Assembly (NCBI RefSeq): GCF_001724605.1
Contig: NZ_MEEX01000017.1
Coordinates: 20,214-84,213, forward strand
Direction of reading: 5' to 3'
Length of the DNA: 64,000 bases
Source of the DNA: Phenylobacterium sp. SCN 70-31
GTDB taxonomy: Bacteria > Pseudomonadota > Alphaproteobacteria > Caulobacterales > Caulobacteraceae
In this document: positions 1 to 9,800 of the stretch, piece by piece
Layout: each line of letters starts with the position of its first letter
Position numbering within the stretch: the stretch's first letter is position 1
The notes under the pieces: model-generated
Seen by the model: the letters and a program-made list of their open reading frames with translations, nothing else
Databases searched by the model: none
Told to the model about the DNA's origin: nothing
Made by a program: the position numbers and the translations under genes

Positions 1-1
1 C

Positions 2-565
2 CGCGCCGTGGTGCTGGAGACCGTCGCGGCCGTGCCCGGCATGGTAGGGGCTACGCTCAACCACCTGAAGTGCCTGCGCCGGATGGAGGACGACCGCGGC
101 TGGATCAAGACGCTGATGGACGAGGCCGAGAACGAGCGGATGCACCTGATGACCTTCATCGAGGTGGCCAGGCCGACGGCCTTCGAGCGTTTCGTGGTCG
201 TCGCCGCGCAGTGGGTGTTCTACCTGTTCTTCTTCGGCCTCTACCTGATCTCGCCGCGGACGGCGCACCGGGTGGTGGGCTACTTCGAGGAAGAGGCCGT
301 GATCAGCTACACCCACTACCTCGCCGAGATCGACAAGGGACGTTCGCCGAACGTCGCGGCGCCGCAGATCGCCCTGCGGTACTGGAATCTTCCCGCGGAC
401 GCGACCCTGCGCGATGTGGTCGAAGTGGTGCGCGCCGACGAGGCCCACCACCGGGACGTGAACCACGCCTTCGCCGACGAACTGGCCGGCGTGCGGCCGG
501 CGACGAAGATCCCGGCGGTCTGGCCGCACGAGCCGCTGGAGCCCCACTGGCGCGAGGCGGCCTGA
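2..565 (+). CDS. Alternative oxidase (ubiquinol oxidase), 5' truncated
   Basis: Diiron, cyanide-insensitive ubiquinol oxidase that passes electrons from quinol to oxygen at the inner membrane without pumping protons. The start lies left of the window; the first readable codons are R-A-V-V-L-E-T. The four iron-binding stretches of the family are present: [19 protein letters not shown] (ExxH), [10 protein letters not shown] and [11 protein letters not shown] (ExxH). A hydrophobic hairpin follows the second motif ([19 protein letters not shown]), as expected for monotopic membrane insertion. The stop codon overlaps the start of the haemoglobin gene by one base (TGATG), so the two are probably translationally coupled. 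Family assignment is firm; the N-terminus is not visible. Confidence 0.93.
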   Translation, partial: RAVVLETVAAVPGMVGATLNHLKCLRRMEDDRGWIKTLMDEAENERMHLMTFIEVARPTAFERFVVVAAQWVFYLFFFGLYLISPRTAHRVVGYFEEEAVISYTHYLAEIDKGRSPNVAAPQIALRYWNLPADATLRDVVEVVRADEAHHRDVNHAFADELAGVRPATKIPAVWPHEPLEPHWREAA

Positions 566-978
566 TGGAGCCGCACCTCCGGATCGGCCCCGGCGTCGCC
601 GCCGGCGTGGACGAGGCGGTGATCCGCACCCAGGTGCATACCTTCTATGGCCGGGTGCGGGTTCATCCCGTGCTCGGCCCCGTCTTCAATTCCGCCATCG
701 ACGACTGGGACGAGCATCTGGCCAAGCTGTGCGACTTCTGGTCGTCGGTGCTGCTCATGACCGGCCGGTTCAAAGGCTCGCCCATGGCGGCGCACGCGCG
801 CCGGCCCGACATCCGCGACGAGCATTTCGCCGTCTGGCTGGACCTGTTCGAGGCGACCGCGCGCGAGGTCTGCCCGCCCGCGGCCGCCGACCTGTTCATC
901 GACAAGGCCCGGATGATCGGCCGCAGCCTGCGCCTGGGGCTGGCCGTCCAGCGAGGCGCGCCGCTGCCGCGGGAGTGA
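565..978 (+). CDS. Group III truncated haemoglobin
   Basis: Small haem protein of 137 residues. The core reads FYGRVRVHPVLGPVF near residue 27, then DFWSSVLLMTGRFKG (57-71), a likely proximal histidine at 77 and EHFAVWLDLF (86-95), the signature run of group III truncated globins. These proteins bind O2, NO or peroxide; the exact reaction cannot be read from sequence. The ATG overlaps the stop of the alternative oxidase gene, so the pair should be co-transcribed. That suggests a shared job under low oxygen, NO or cyanide stress (inference). A longer frame exists upstream of this ATG but only shadows the oxidase gene. Confidence 0.9.
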   Translation: MEPHLRIGPGVAAGVDEAVIRTQVHTFYGRVRVHPVLGPVFNSAIDDWDEHLAKLCDFWSSVLLMTGRFKGSPMAAHARRPDIRDEHFAVWLDLFEATAREVCPPAAADLFIDKARMIGRSLRLGLAVQRGAPLPRE

Positions 979-1276
979 GGCGCGCCAGGCCGGCGCGTCG
1001 CAGGCGCCGTATATCTTGGCTGCGAACCCGCACAAAACCACGAGCGGGCCCGAACTCCTCCTAGGCCCCTCGCGAGCGGAGGATCCGTCATGGAAAACCA
1101 CGGAAGACACAGAAGGACACGGACGGTGAAGCTGCGATTTCCGTATCCTTCTGTGTCTTCCGTGGTTCCTTAGATTTGGAAGGCGCCGCTTCGCAGCCTT
1201 GCAGAACCAAACGCGGCGATCTCCATCGCGCGTCCATGGCTTTCAAATGCTGCCGTGGCCCATTTTTCAGCTGCGC
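979..1276. other. Intergenic spacer between convergent genes
   Basis: About 300 bases lie between the convergent globin and ABC exporter genes. The only clear structure is the long inverted repeat at 1096-1167, annotated separately. I see no credible coding frame or promoter here. Confidence 0.6.
1096..1167. repeat. Intergenic palindromic repeat, copy 1
   Basis: Perfect 22-base inverted repeat: arm 1096-1117 (AACCACGGAAGACACAGAAG plus GA) pairs with 1146-1167, with a 28-base loop. It sits between two convergent genes. A diverged copy occurs at about 62129-62205. It could fold as a strong hairpin in RNA from either strand and so act as a bidirectional terminator or mRNA end, but its dispersed nature also fits a small mobile palindromic element. 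Confidence 0.8.
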
Positions 1277-3178
1277 CTAACCCGCCCGCGTCTGACGCCG
1301 CCAGAGGGCGGCGTACTCGGCGCCCTTGGCCAGAAGCTCGTCGTGCGTCCCGCGCTCCACGATCCGGCCGCGGCGCAGCACCAGGATCTGGTCGGCGTCG
1401 GCGATTGTGGACAGGCGGTGGGCGATCACCAGCGTGGTGCGGCCCGCCTTCACGCGGCGCAAAGTCTCCTGGATCGCCGCCTCCGTCGGGCCGTCCAGGG
1501 CGCTCGTCGCCTCGTCCAGGATCAGCAGCCGCGGGTCGGCCAGCAGGGCGCGGGCGATGCCGACACGCTGGCGCTCGCCGCCCGACAGCTTCAGGCCCCG
1601 CTCGCCCACGCGGGTCTCGAGGCCGTTCGGAAGGCCGTCGATGAACGGCCCCAGTTCGGCGGCGTCGGCTGCCGCGCGAACCTCGGCCAGCGTGGCCGAC
1701 GGCCGGGCGAAGGCGACGTTGGCGTAGAGGGTGTCGTTGAACAGCGCCACGTCCTGGGGGACCAGGGCGACGGCGCGGCGCAGGTCGGCCTGGCGGGTCC
1801 GGCGCAGGTCGACGCCGTCCAGGGTGATGCAGCCGTCCTGCGGGTCGATCAGGCGCATGGCCAGCCGCACGGCCGTGGTCTTGCCCGCGCCCGAAGGCCC
1901 GACCAGGGCCACGGTCTGGCCGGGCCTGGCCTCGAAGCTCACCCCCAGCAGGCCCGACGACCTGGCGTCGTGGCGGAAGCTGACGTCCTCGAAGGCCAGG
2001 GCCGCCCCCTGCCCGCTCGCCGGCGGCAGAGACCGGGCGTCAGGCGCATCCACGATGTCGGGCGCCCGAGCCTTCAGCGCCACCATCTGCTCCATGTCGA
2101 TGAGGCCCTGGCGGATCTCACGGTACTGGAAGCCCAGCATGCCCAGAGGCGCGTAGAGGCCCGAGAGCAGGAACACCGCCATGGTGATGTCGCCGATGTT
2201 CAGCCGGCCGCCCGAGACCTCCATCCCGGCCATGACGGTCATGGCGGCCAGGCCCACGTTCAGGATCAGCGCCTGGGCGCCGTTGAGCAGGTTGAGGGAC
2301 GCGTTCGCCCGGGCGCTGGCGTCGACGTAGCGGCCCATGGCCTTCCCATAGGCGTCGACGAGGCGGTCCTCGGCGCCGAAAGCCTTGAGCGTCTCGTAGT
2401 TCATGAGCGCGTCGGACGAGAGGCCGGCCGCACGCGTCTCGGCCTCGTTCAGCTCCCGGCGGTGCGACAGGCGCCAGTCGGTGATGCGGAAGGTCAGCAC
2501 GGCATAGACCACCAAGGTGGCGAAAGCCGTCAGGGCGAAGCGCCAGTCCAGCCGCACGGCCATGACGACCATCGCCAGGATCAGCTCCAGGAAGGTCGGC
2601 CCCAGGCTGAAGATCACGCTGCGGATCAGGAAGTCGGTGGACCGCGCGCCCCGATCGATCACCCGCGCCAGGGCACCCGACTGCTTGGTCTGGTGGAAGT
2701 CGAGCGACAGCGACAGGGCGTGGCCGAAGCTCTCCACCGCCGCGCGGGCCATGGTGGACTGCGAGACCCGGGTGAAGATGGCGTCGCGGGCGTAGGGCGC
2801 GCAGGCCGCCACCAGCCGCAGGATCGCGAAGCCGACCGCCAGGCCGATGAAGCCGGCGCCCACGACGACGGCTCCCTGCGCGACGGGCGTCAGGGTGTTG
2901 ATCGCCTCGCCCAGGAGAACCGGGGCCAGGACTCCGCACAGCTTGCCCACGAAGACCAGCGCCAGGGCCGTCGCGATCCGCAGGCGAAGCTGTGGCGCGC
3001 CCGAACGCAGGACCAGCGCCACGAGGTCGCCCATCGCCCGCCAGAAAGCGAACCGGGCGTCGGCGGGCTCGACCGCGCCGGGGCCCGAAAAATGGGGGTG
3101 GGTCGTGTGGGCGTGAACCAAGGCGTCAACTCTCCCGGCCGACCGGGCGGCGCCGCGCAGGGCGATGGTGGGGCGCAC
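1277..3178 (-). CDS. ABC exporter, fused permease and ATPase, Atm1/HMT1-like
   Basis: Half-size ABC exporter of 633 residues. The N-terminal two thirds form a six-helix transmembrane domain (about 50-370) with family motifs such as FHQTKQSGALARVIDRGARS. The ATPase domain follows: Walker A GPSGAGKTT near 425, signature LSGGERQRVG, Walker B RLLILDEATSALD and H-loop IAHRLST. The sequence resembles Atm1/ABCB7/HMT1 exporters, which move glutathione-linked or metal-linked substrates; the substrate is inferred only. The GTG start gives a 48-residue tail before MGDLVALVL and has no clear ribosome site, so the true start may be the ATG at 3034. Confidence 0.85.
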   Translation of the reverse strand: MRPTIALRGAARSAGRVDALVHAHTTHPHFSGPGAVEPADARFAFWRAMGDLVALVLRSGAPQLRLRIATALALVFVGKLCGVLAPVLLGEAINTLTPVAQGAVVVGAGFIGLAVGFAILRLVAACAPYARDAIFTRVSQSTMARAAVESFGHALSLSLDFHQTKQSGALARVIDRGARSTDFLIRSVIFSLGPTFLELILAMVVMAVRLDWRFALTAFATLVVYAVLTFRITDWRLSHRRELNEAETRAAGLSSDALMNYETLKAFGAEDRLVDAYGKAMGRYVDASARANASLNLLNGAQALILNVGLAAMTVMAGMEVSGGRLNIGDITMAVFLLSGLYAPLGMLGFQYREIRQGLIDMEQMVALKARAPDIVDAPDARSLPPASGQGAALAFEDVSFRHDARSSGLLGVSFEARPGQTVALVGPSGAGKTTAVRLAMRLIDPQDGCITLDGVDLRRTRQADLRRAVALVPQDVALFNDTLYANVAFARPSATLAEVRAAADAAELGPFIDGLPNGLETRVGERGLKLSGGERQRVGIARALLADPRLLILDEATSALDGPTEAAIQETLRRVKAGRTTLVIAHRLSTIADADQILVLRRGRIVERGTHDELLAKGAEYAALWRRQTRAG

Positions 3179-3281
3179 AATTCACGGTTTACTTGTCACT
3201 CCATAACCCCGAGCCTAGCGACCTGGGACCCGGCGCTTCGCGAGCGCGTTGGGCCCGTGTGTTTCCACTGGAGTATGCGCG

Positions 3282-3884
3282 ATGCGGCGTCAGAGCCAGC
3301 GCCTCGAATCGGCCTGCGTGTTCTGCGGCTCCTCCGACGCGGCGGACCCGGAGTTTCTGGCGGCGGCGGCGACCGTCGGCAAGGCGCTGGCGGACTCGCG
3401 TATCCGGCTTGTCTACGGCGGTGGCGGAGTCGGGCTGATGGGCGCGACGGCGAAGGCGGCGCACGAGGCGGGCGGCGACGTCCTGGGAATCATTCCGACC
3501 TTCCTGGTGGGCGTGGAACGCGCCCTGGAGACGGTGGAGCACATCATCGTCGACAACATGCACGAGCGGAAGATGTTGATGTTCCAGCGCTCGGACAGCT
3601 TCGTGGTCCTTCCGGGCGGGATCGGCACGCTCGAGGAGGTGGTGGAGCTGCTGTCCTGGCGGCGGCTCGACCTGCACGCCAAACCGGTGGTGTTCTACAA
3701 TCCGCGCGGCTTCTGGGACCCGCTGTTCGCCCTCTTCAAGCACACGGTGGACGAGCGGCTGACCCCGCCCGATTTCATGGAAGCCTGGGTCTCGGTGACC
3801 GAAGCGGACCAGGTGGTGCCGGCGCTTCTGGGGCAGGCTCGCGAGCCCTTCCCCTCCGAGGCTGCGGTCGGGCGACGCGGATGA
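3282..3884 (+). CDS. LOG-family protein (nucleoside monophosphate phosphoribohydrolase)
   Basis: A 200-residue member of the LOG / TIGR00730 family, which releases a base from nucleoside 5'-monophosphates (cytokinin ribotides in plants, AMP in several bacteria). Visible motifs are CVFCGSSD near the N-terminus, VYGGGGVGLMGATA, the loop FLVGVE with NMHERKM, and the family hallmark PGGIGTLEE near residue 112. The first ATG in a natural position (3282) is used; an upstream in-frame extension has no family similarity. It diverges from the ABC exporter and converges with the sulfatase. Physiological substrate is unknown. Confidence 0.88.
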   Translation: MRRQSQRLESACVFCGSSDAADPEFLAAAATVGKALADSRIRLVYGGGGVGLMGATAKAAHEAGGDVLGIIPTFLVGVERALETVEHIIVDNMHERKMLMFQRSDSFVVLPGGIGTLEEVVELLSWRRLDLHAKPVVFYNPRGFWDPLFALFKHTVDERLTPPDFMEAWVSVTEADQVVPALLGQAREPFPSEAAVGRRG

Positions 3885-3914
3885 GGGGCGGCCGTTTCGC
3901 GCCTTAGCCGCCCC
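3885..3914. terminator. Hairpin between convergent LOG and sulfatase genes
   Basis: An 8-base perfect stem, GGGGCGGC (3885-3892) with GCCGCCCC (3907-3914) and a 14-base loop, starts right after the LOG stop codon and lies before the sulfatase stop. There is no U-run, so it may be a weak or Rho-assisted bidirectional terminator. Confidence 0.35.
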
Positions 3915-3930
3915 CGACCGCCGACGGGGG

Positions 3931-5592
3931 TCACCCGCCCCAGTAGATGTACTCGCCGTCCGGCGTCTGGGGCTCGGCCAGGGTCTGATCGAGCATGACC
4001 GGCGACAGGCCGAGCTGGGGCCAGAGCGGCTTGACCTGGGTGGCGTTGTGCCCGGCCAGCAGACGCTTTAGTTCGGCCACCTTGTCGGGCATGTTTTCGG
4101 CCAGGTTGACCCGTTCGGTGGGGTCGTTGGCGAGGTCGAAAAGCCAGTCCTTATCCGGACGGTCGGTGACCTGAAGCTTCCAGTCGCCTGCACGAACGAC
4201 CTGATAGTCGCCGCTGCGCCAGAAGAGGACCTCGTGCGGCCGGCCCCGGGCCTTGCCCGTCACGTAGGGAACCAGGTCCACGCCGTCGATCACCCGGTCC
4301 TTGGGCAGGCCGACCTTCGCCGCCGCGACGGCCGTCGCGAAGATGTCGAAGTGCGAGACCGGCGCGCGATAGATGGTCCCGGCCGGGATGGCCGCCGGCC
4401 AACGCATGAGGTAGGGCGTCCGGACGCCGCCTTCGAAATAGGTCAGCTTCCATCCACGGAAAGGCCGGTTGAGTTCGGGCAGTCCGACGTAGCCGGCCCC
4501 GCCGTTGTCGCTGACGAACACCACGAGCGTGTTGTCCCGAAGGCCATCCTCCTCGAGCTGCTGCAGGACCCGGCCCACACCCCGGTCCAGCGCTCGGATC
4601 ATGGCGGCGTAGACCCGCATCCGATGATCCTTGATGTGCGAGAGCGCGTCGTAGTCCGCCTTGGTCGCCTGTAGCGGCGTATGCGGAGCGTTGTAGGCCA
4701 GATAGGCGAAGAAGGGCCGGTTGCGGTTGGCGTGGATCGCCTTCACAGCTTCATCGGTCAGGTAGTCGGTGAGATAGGCCTTGGGCTGGAAGCCCGGACC
4801 GCCGTCTTTCTGGGCGTAGAACGGCATCGACTGCCAGAGGAACCGGTCGATCGGATCGAAATCCTGCTTGGAGTTGACGACGCGCGGGTCGTCCTTCGGC
4901 AGGTACATCGAGCCGCTGGTCAGCAGGCTTTCCTTGAAGCCGCGCTTCGTCGCCGCGAATTCGGGGGACTCCCCCAGATGCCACTTGCCGAAGTGAAGGG
5001 TGTGATAGCCGGCGCGCTGCAGCAGATCGGCAAGGGTGATCTCGCTCTGGGGCAGTCCCATCTTGGCGAACGGGATCATGTCCTTCTCCCGCTCGGGGAA
5101 GGAGATGCCGTTGTGAATGCCGTAGTTGAACGTCCGCATGTTCTTGGTGAGCGCAGCCGGGGCGGGCGTGAACTCGAAGCCGAACCGGGTCGGATAGCGT
5201 CCGGTGAGAAGGGCCGCACGGGACGGCGCGCAGGTCCCATGACCGGCATAGCCCTGTGCGAAGTTGACGCCTTCCCGGGCGATGGAATCGATATTGGGCG
5301 TGGGCGCCGCGCCGCCGGCGATCCCCCCGCCATTCACCGACAGGTCGTTGTACCCGAGGTCGTCCGCGACGATCAGCACGATGTTGGGCGGACGGCGCGT
5401 CCCGGACGGACGATCCGGGCCCTGCTGCCACGTGATCTCCACCGGCGGCCCCACCTCGGCGGGTCCGAAGGCTTTCGGGGCGGCCGGCGTCTGCGCCCGG
5501 GCGTCTGCGAAGATCGATGTGCTGGCCGCGAACGCCAGGACGGTGGCGACGGCCGCCGACGCCGCCAGGCGAAATTTGGTGTGTAGGATCAT
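3931..5592 (-). CDS. Exported sulfatase (arylsulfatase-type)
   Basis: Sulfatase of 553 residues with a hydrophobic signal peptide (about 1-33), so it acts in the periplasm or outside. The core starts with NIVLIVADDLG (70-80, calcium-binding aspartates) and carries the sulfatase signature GTCAPSRAALLTGRYP with Cys121, the residue converted to formylglycine by a maturation enzyme. GKWHLGE near 200 and a VSDNGG motif complete the active site. The ATG at 5592 has an AGAAGG ribosome site; a 23-residue upstream extension lacks a signal-like start. It lies 78 bases after the DUF1330 gene on the same strand. Substrate cannot be told. No formylglycine-generating enzyme is in the window. Confidence 0.9.
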   Translation of the reverse strand: MILHTKFRLAASAAVATVLAFAASTSIFADARAQTPAAPKAFGPAEVGPPVEITWQQGPDRPSGTRRPPNIVLIVADDLGYNDLSVNGGGIAGGAAPTPNIDSIAREGVNFAQGYAGHGTCAPSRAALLTGRYPTRFGFEFTPAPAALTKNMRTFNYGIHNGISFPEREKDMIPFAKMGLPQSEITLADLLQRAGYHTLHFGKWHLGESPEFAATKRGFKESLLTSGSMYLPKDDPRVVNSKQDFDPIDRFLWQSMPFYAQKDGGPGFQPKAYLTDYLTDEAVKAIHANRNRPFFAYLAYNAPHTPLQATKADYDALSHIKDHRMRVYAAMIRALDRGVGRVLQQLEEDGLRDNTLVVFVSDNGGAGYVGLPELNRPFRGWKLTYFEGGVRTPYLMRWPAAIPAGTIYRAPVSHFDIFATAVAAAKVGLPKDRVIDGVDLVPYVTGKARGRPHEVLFWRSGDYQVVRAGDWKLQVTDRPDKDWLFDLANDPTERVNLAENMPDKVAELKRLLAGHNATQVKPLWPQLGLSPVMLDQTLAEPQTPDGEYIYWGG

Positions 5593-5670
5593 CTGCGAGC
5601 CTTCTTCGTATAAGCTGGGCGGACCTGCCGCCGTGGGTCGCCGCGCGGCGCGCGCTCTCACTCCTGCCCG

Positions 5671-6108
5671 CTAGGGAGCTTCGGCGACGACCTCGTTGCG
5701 AACATGCGGCCGGGTGCGGATATTCAGCTGGCCGGCGAGGCCGGCGTGGCGATGGTGGGAGATGGCCTGCATGCCCGGGCATCGCATCATCTCGCTCATC
5801 GCGGCGAGAGACGGGTACTCTGCGAGCGCGATCATGTCCCAGAGCTCCCCCACCTCACCGAGCAGGATCCCGGTCACGGCGCCAGCGTAGAGCGAACGAC
5901 CGCCATACGAGGCCAGGAGCTTGCGCACCTCCACCGTGTAGCGCGCATACGCCTCGGCGCCCGTGATGTGAGCGTCCGATCCGTCGGGGTACTCGGCGAA
6001 GGGCTTGAACTTCAGAAGGTTGACCATGACGAAGCGACCGTCCTCCGGCCCGCTGAAGAACGCCTTCGCCTGTTCGCCGCCCGGCTGCACTGCGTTGGTC
6101 ACCAGCAT
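5671..6108 (-). CDS. DUF1330-family protein
   Basis: A 145-residue ferredoxin-fold protein with the DUF1330 pattern: FVMVNLLKFK near residue 28, a middle EAYARYT stretch and ALAEYPSLAAMSEMMRCPGM near 95-115. It belongs to the dimeric alpha/beta barrel superfamily, but no reaction is established. The ATG at 6108 is preferred because an AGGT ribosome site lies 6 bases upstream; an adjacent GTG at 6111 would be too close. It may form a two-gene unit with the sulfatase downstream. Confidence 0.75.
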   Translation of the reverse strand: MLVTNAVQPGGEQAKAFFSGPEDGRFVMVNLLKFKPFAEYPDGSDAHITGAEAYARYTVEVRKLLASYGGRSLYAGAVTGILLGEVGELWDMIALAEYPSLAAMSEMMRCPGMQAISHHRHAGLAGQLNIRTRPHVRNEVVAEAP

Positions 6109-6449
6109 CACGACACCTCATCGGATTGGAGGTCCCGCCGGCCTTCCGGTGCGGAAATCGGAACCATAATTCCTATTTGTAAGCTGGAATCGCCGAAAGC
6201 ATCAAGACGCTCCATCCGGATCGCCGGATCGAACCCTCGCCAGGAGCGCGCCATTTCAGAACACGGGCAGAGGCCGGGGACGCGACACGCGGACACTGCT
6301 GTCGCGGGTCACTGCGGGCGGCGTCAGCGCAGATCCGCGTCGCATGAGGGCGCGCTGCCGCCCAGCTTCGCCGTCACCCAGCCGGACGGCGCGGCCGGCG
6401 TTCCTCGCTGCGACCTTCGGCTTGGGAGCCAGATGGTCGGCTCACCGAC
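6109..6449. other. Intergenic spacer upstream of DUF1330 gene
   Basis: About 340 bases between the nadE stop and the DUF1330 start, both on the minus strand. It must hold the promoter for the DUF1330-sulfatase pair. An AT-richer patch near 6163-6190 is the likeliest promoter region, but I cannot assign -35 and -10 boxes with confidence. No credible gene is seen. Confidence 0.5.
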
Positions 6450-8495
<2,046 letters not shown>

Positions 8496-8516
8496 CGATC
8501 GCCCCTGTCCGGAGTA

Positions 8517-8533
8517 ATGCTCAATTTGAGCAT
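8517..8533 (-). promoter_or_regulatory. Palindromic operator at the nadE promoter
   Basis: A 17-base palindrome with one central unpaired base (arms ATGCTCAA and TTGAGCAT) ends 21 bases before the nadE start codon. It lies just downstream of the candidate -10 box, where a repressor would block transcription. In alphaproteobacteria NAD genes can be controlled by NrtR/NadQ-type regulators; whether this is that site is inference. Confidence 0.6.
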
Positions 8534-8534
8534 A

Positions 8535-8562
8535 TATATATCACCGCATCACGGCCCGCAAA
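8535..8562 (-). promoter_or_regulatory. Candidate nadE promoter
   Basis: Read on the minus strand, TTTGCG (8557-8562) and TATATA (8535-8540) are separated by 16 bases, a sigma-70-like arrangement with a weak -35. It is followed directly by the 17-base palindrome and the nadE ribosome site. Confidence 0.45.
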
Positions 8563-8653
8563 GCCGATCCCGAAGGCCTCGGATGTGCGAACGCCGGACG
8601 CGCCGGAGATTCACGCCGCCTGAAACGGACGGGAGCGGCCCAGGACGACAGGC

Positions 8654-9082
8654 TCAATCGTCGCGGTGGACGCGCTCGCGGCGCTCGTGGCGCTCCTGGG
8701 CTTCGAGGCTCAGGGTGGCGATGGGCCGCGCCTCGAGCCGGGCCAGACCGATCGGCTCGCCCGTCTCCTCGCAGAAGCCGTAGCTGTTGTCCTCGATGCG
8801 GCGCAGGGCCTCATCGATCTTGGAGATCAGCTTCCGCTGCCGGTCCCGTGTGCGCAGTTCAAGAGCGCGGTCAGTCTCCGAGGACGCCCGATCAGCAAGA
8901 TCGGGATGGTTCTCGGTTTCCTTCTGGAGATGAGAGAGCGTTTCGCGAGATTCGCGAAGGATGTCCTCTTTCCATGCCAGGAGCTTCTGCTTGAAATATT
9001 CAAGCTGCCGCTCGTTCATGAACTCCTCGTCCTCGGAGGGACGATAGTCGGATTTGTCAGCCAGGACCGTGGCTGTCTTCAT
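8654..9082 (-). CDS. dksA: RNA polymerase-binding transcription factor DksA
   Basis: DksA of 142 residues, which enters the RNA polymerase secondary channel and acts with ppGpp. A coiled coil (about 24-95) carries the tip motif D61xxD64xA66. The globular end has a degenerate zinc finger: Cys104 in [10 protein letters not shown] is the only cysteine; the other positions of the usual four-cysteine site are Thr, Thr/Leu and Ala-type residues in [15 protein letters not shown]. This form is common in alphaproteobacteria as far as I recall. It lies upstream of nadE on the same strand with 158 bases between them. Confidence 0.93.
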   Translation of the reverse strand: MKTATVLADKSDYRPSEDEEFMNERQLEYFKQKLLAWKEDILRESRETLSHLQKETENHPDLADRASSETDRALELRTRDRQRKLISKIDEALRRIEDNSYGFCEETGEPIGLARLEARPIATLSLEAQERHERRERVHRDD

Positions 9083-9175
9083 GAAAACCTCACGCCCCTT
9101 GGGGACCTTGAGACACGCGGCGGCTGTATAGCAAAACGACCGGCGGTTTCAACGCCGCCGAAAAGCACGGTTTCG

Positions 9176-9610
9176 TCAGGCCGCGCCAGCGGCCGACTCC
9201 AGCTTTGCAAGCTCCACCGCCGCGCGGGTCTCGATCTCGTCCAGAACCGCTTCCAGCCTGGGATCGTCGGTGGCGGCCCTCTGTTCGCGAGCCGCGCGGG
9301 CCAGGCGTTCCACCTGGGCCTTCGAGAGCTCTCCGCCCAGCAGGGCGACCTTGAGACCGTCCAGTTCGTCCAGGAGGCGGCCGGCCCGGTTGACCGACCG
9401 ACGCCGACGCTCGACCGCGCTCTCCACGTCCTGCAACGCCAGCAGCGCCTCGACGCCCATCACGCCCGCAGGCCCGGCGACCGAAGAGGGCTGAACCGGA
9501 GCCGCAGGCGCGGCCGCGCCGGAGACGCTGAAACCCTGGCCGCCGGCCGCGCCGCGCGCGGGCCGGGCGACCGACGCGGGCGCGGGCCCGCTGGCGCCGT
9601 TGACCTTCAT
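9176..9610 (-). CDS. fliX: Flagellar assembly regulator FliX
   Basis: A 144-residue protein matching FliX, the Caulobacter trans-acting factor that with FlbD couples basal-body assembly to sigma-54 flagellar transcription. It begins [11 protein letters not shown], has an Ala/Gly-rich linker to about residue 55 and a conserved helical C-terminal half ([27 protein letters not shown]). The start at 9610 matches the family's MKV beginning; an upstream in-frame start is less likely. It is divergent from flgI, as in Caulobacter crescentus, and the shared spacer holds candidate regulatory sites. Confidence 0.85.
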   Translation of the reverse strand: MKVNGASGPAPASVARPARGAAGGQGFSVSGAAAPAAPVQPSSVAGPAGVMGVEALLALQDVESAVERRRRSVNRAGRLLDELDGLKVALLGGELSKAQVERLARAAREQRAATDDPRLEAVLDEIETRAAVELAKLESAAGAA

Positions 9611-9662
9611 GGATGCGCTGTCCGGGCATTCCAAACCATGCGCCACCTTTTACCGGCTAAAC

Positions 9663-9677
9663 TTGCAGCATGGTTAA
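9663..9677 (+). promoter_or_regulatory. Possible CtrA box (6 of 8 bases) in the fliX-flgI spacer
   Basis: TTGC-N7-TTAA resembles the CtrA site TTAA-N7-TTAA and lies about 55 bases before the fliX start. Early flagellar genes of Caulobacter are CtrA-controlled, so the position makes sense, but two mismatches keep this tentative. Confidence 0.3.
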
Positions 9678-9680
9678 CAG

Positions 9681-9694
9681 GCGGCGGAATCTGC
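9681..9694 (+). promoter_or_regulatory. Possible FlbD (ftr) enhancer
   Basis: GCGGCGGAATCTGC resembles the core of Caulobacter ftr elements bound by FlbD and lies about 90 bases upstream of the expected flgI start site, a usual distance for a sigma-54 enhancer. The match is by eye only. Confidence 0.25.
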
Positions 9695-9749
9695 CTAGTC
9701 GATCTTGCCTCCCGCCGCATCGGGGCGCTGTTTTTAAAGCATTTTTCTC

Positions 9750-9766
9750 TTGGCATGGTTCTGGCC
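9750..9766 (+). promoter_or_regulatory. Sigma-54 promoter of flgI
   Basis: TTGGCATGGTTCTGGCC matches the sigma-54 consensus TTGGCACG-N4-TTGCA at the invariant GG (-24) and GC (-12) with the correct 10-base spacing. It ends 34 bases before the flgI ATG. Class III basal-body genes of Caulobacter are transcribed from such promoters. Confidence 0.7.
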
Positions 9767-9800
9767 CTACTCTCCCGAACCCATACGCCCGAAGGTTGCC

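Noticed and set aside
6108..6296. Short minus-strand frame in the spacer before the DUF1330 gene
   Set aside because: No ribosome site, no family look, overlaps the likely promoter region.
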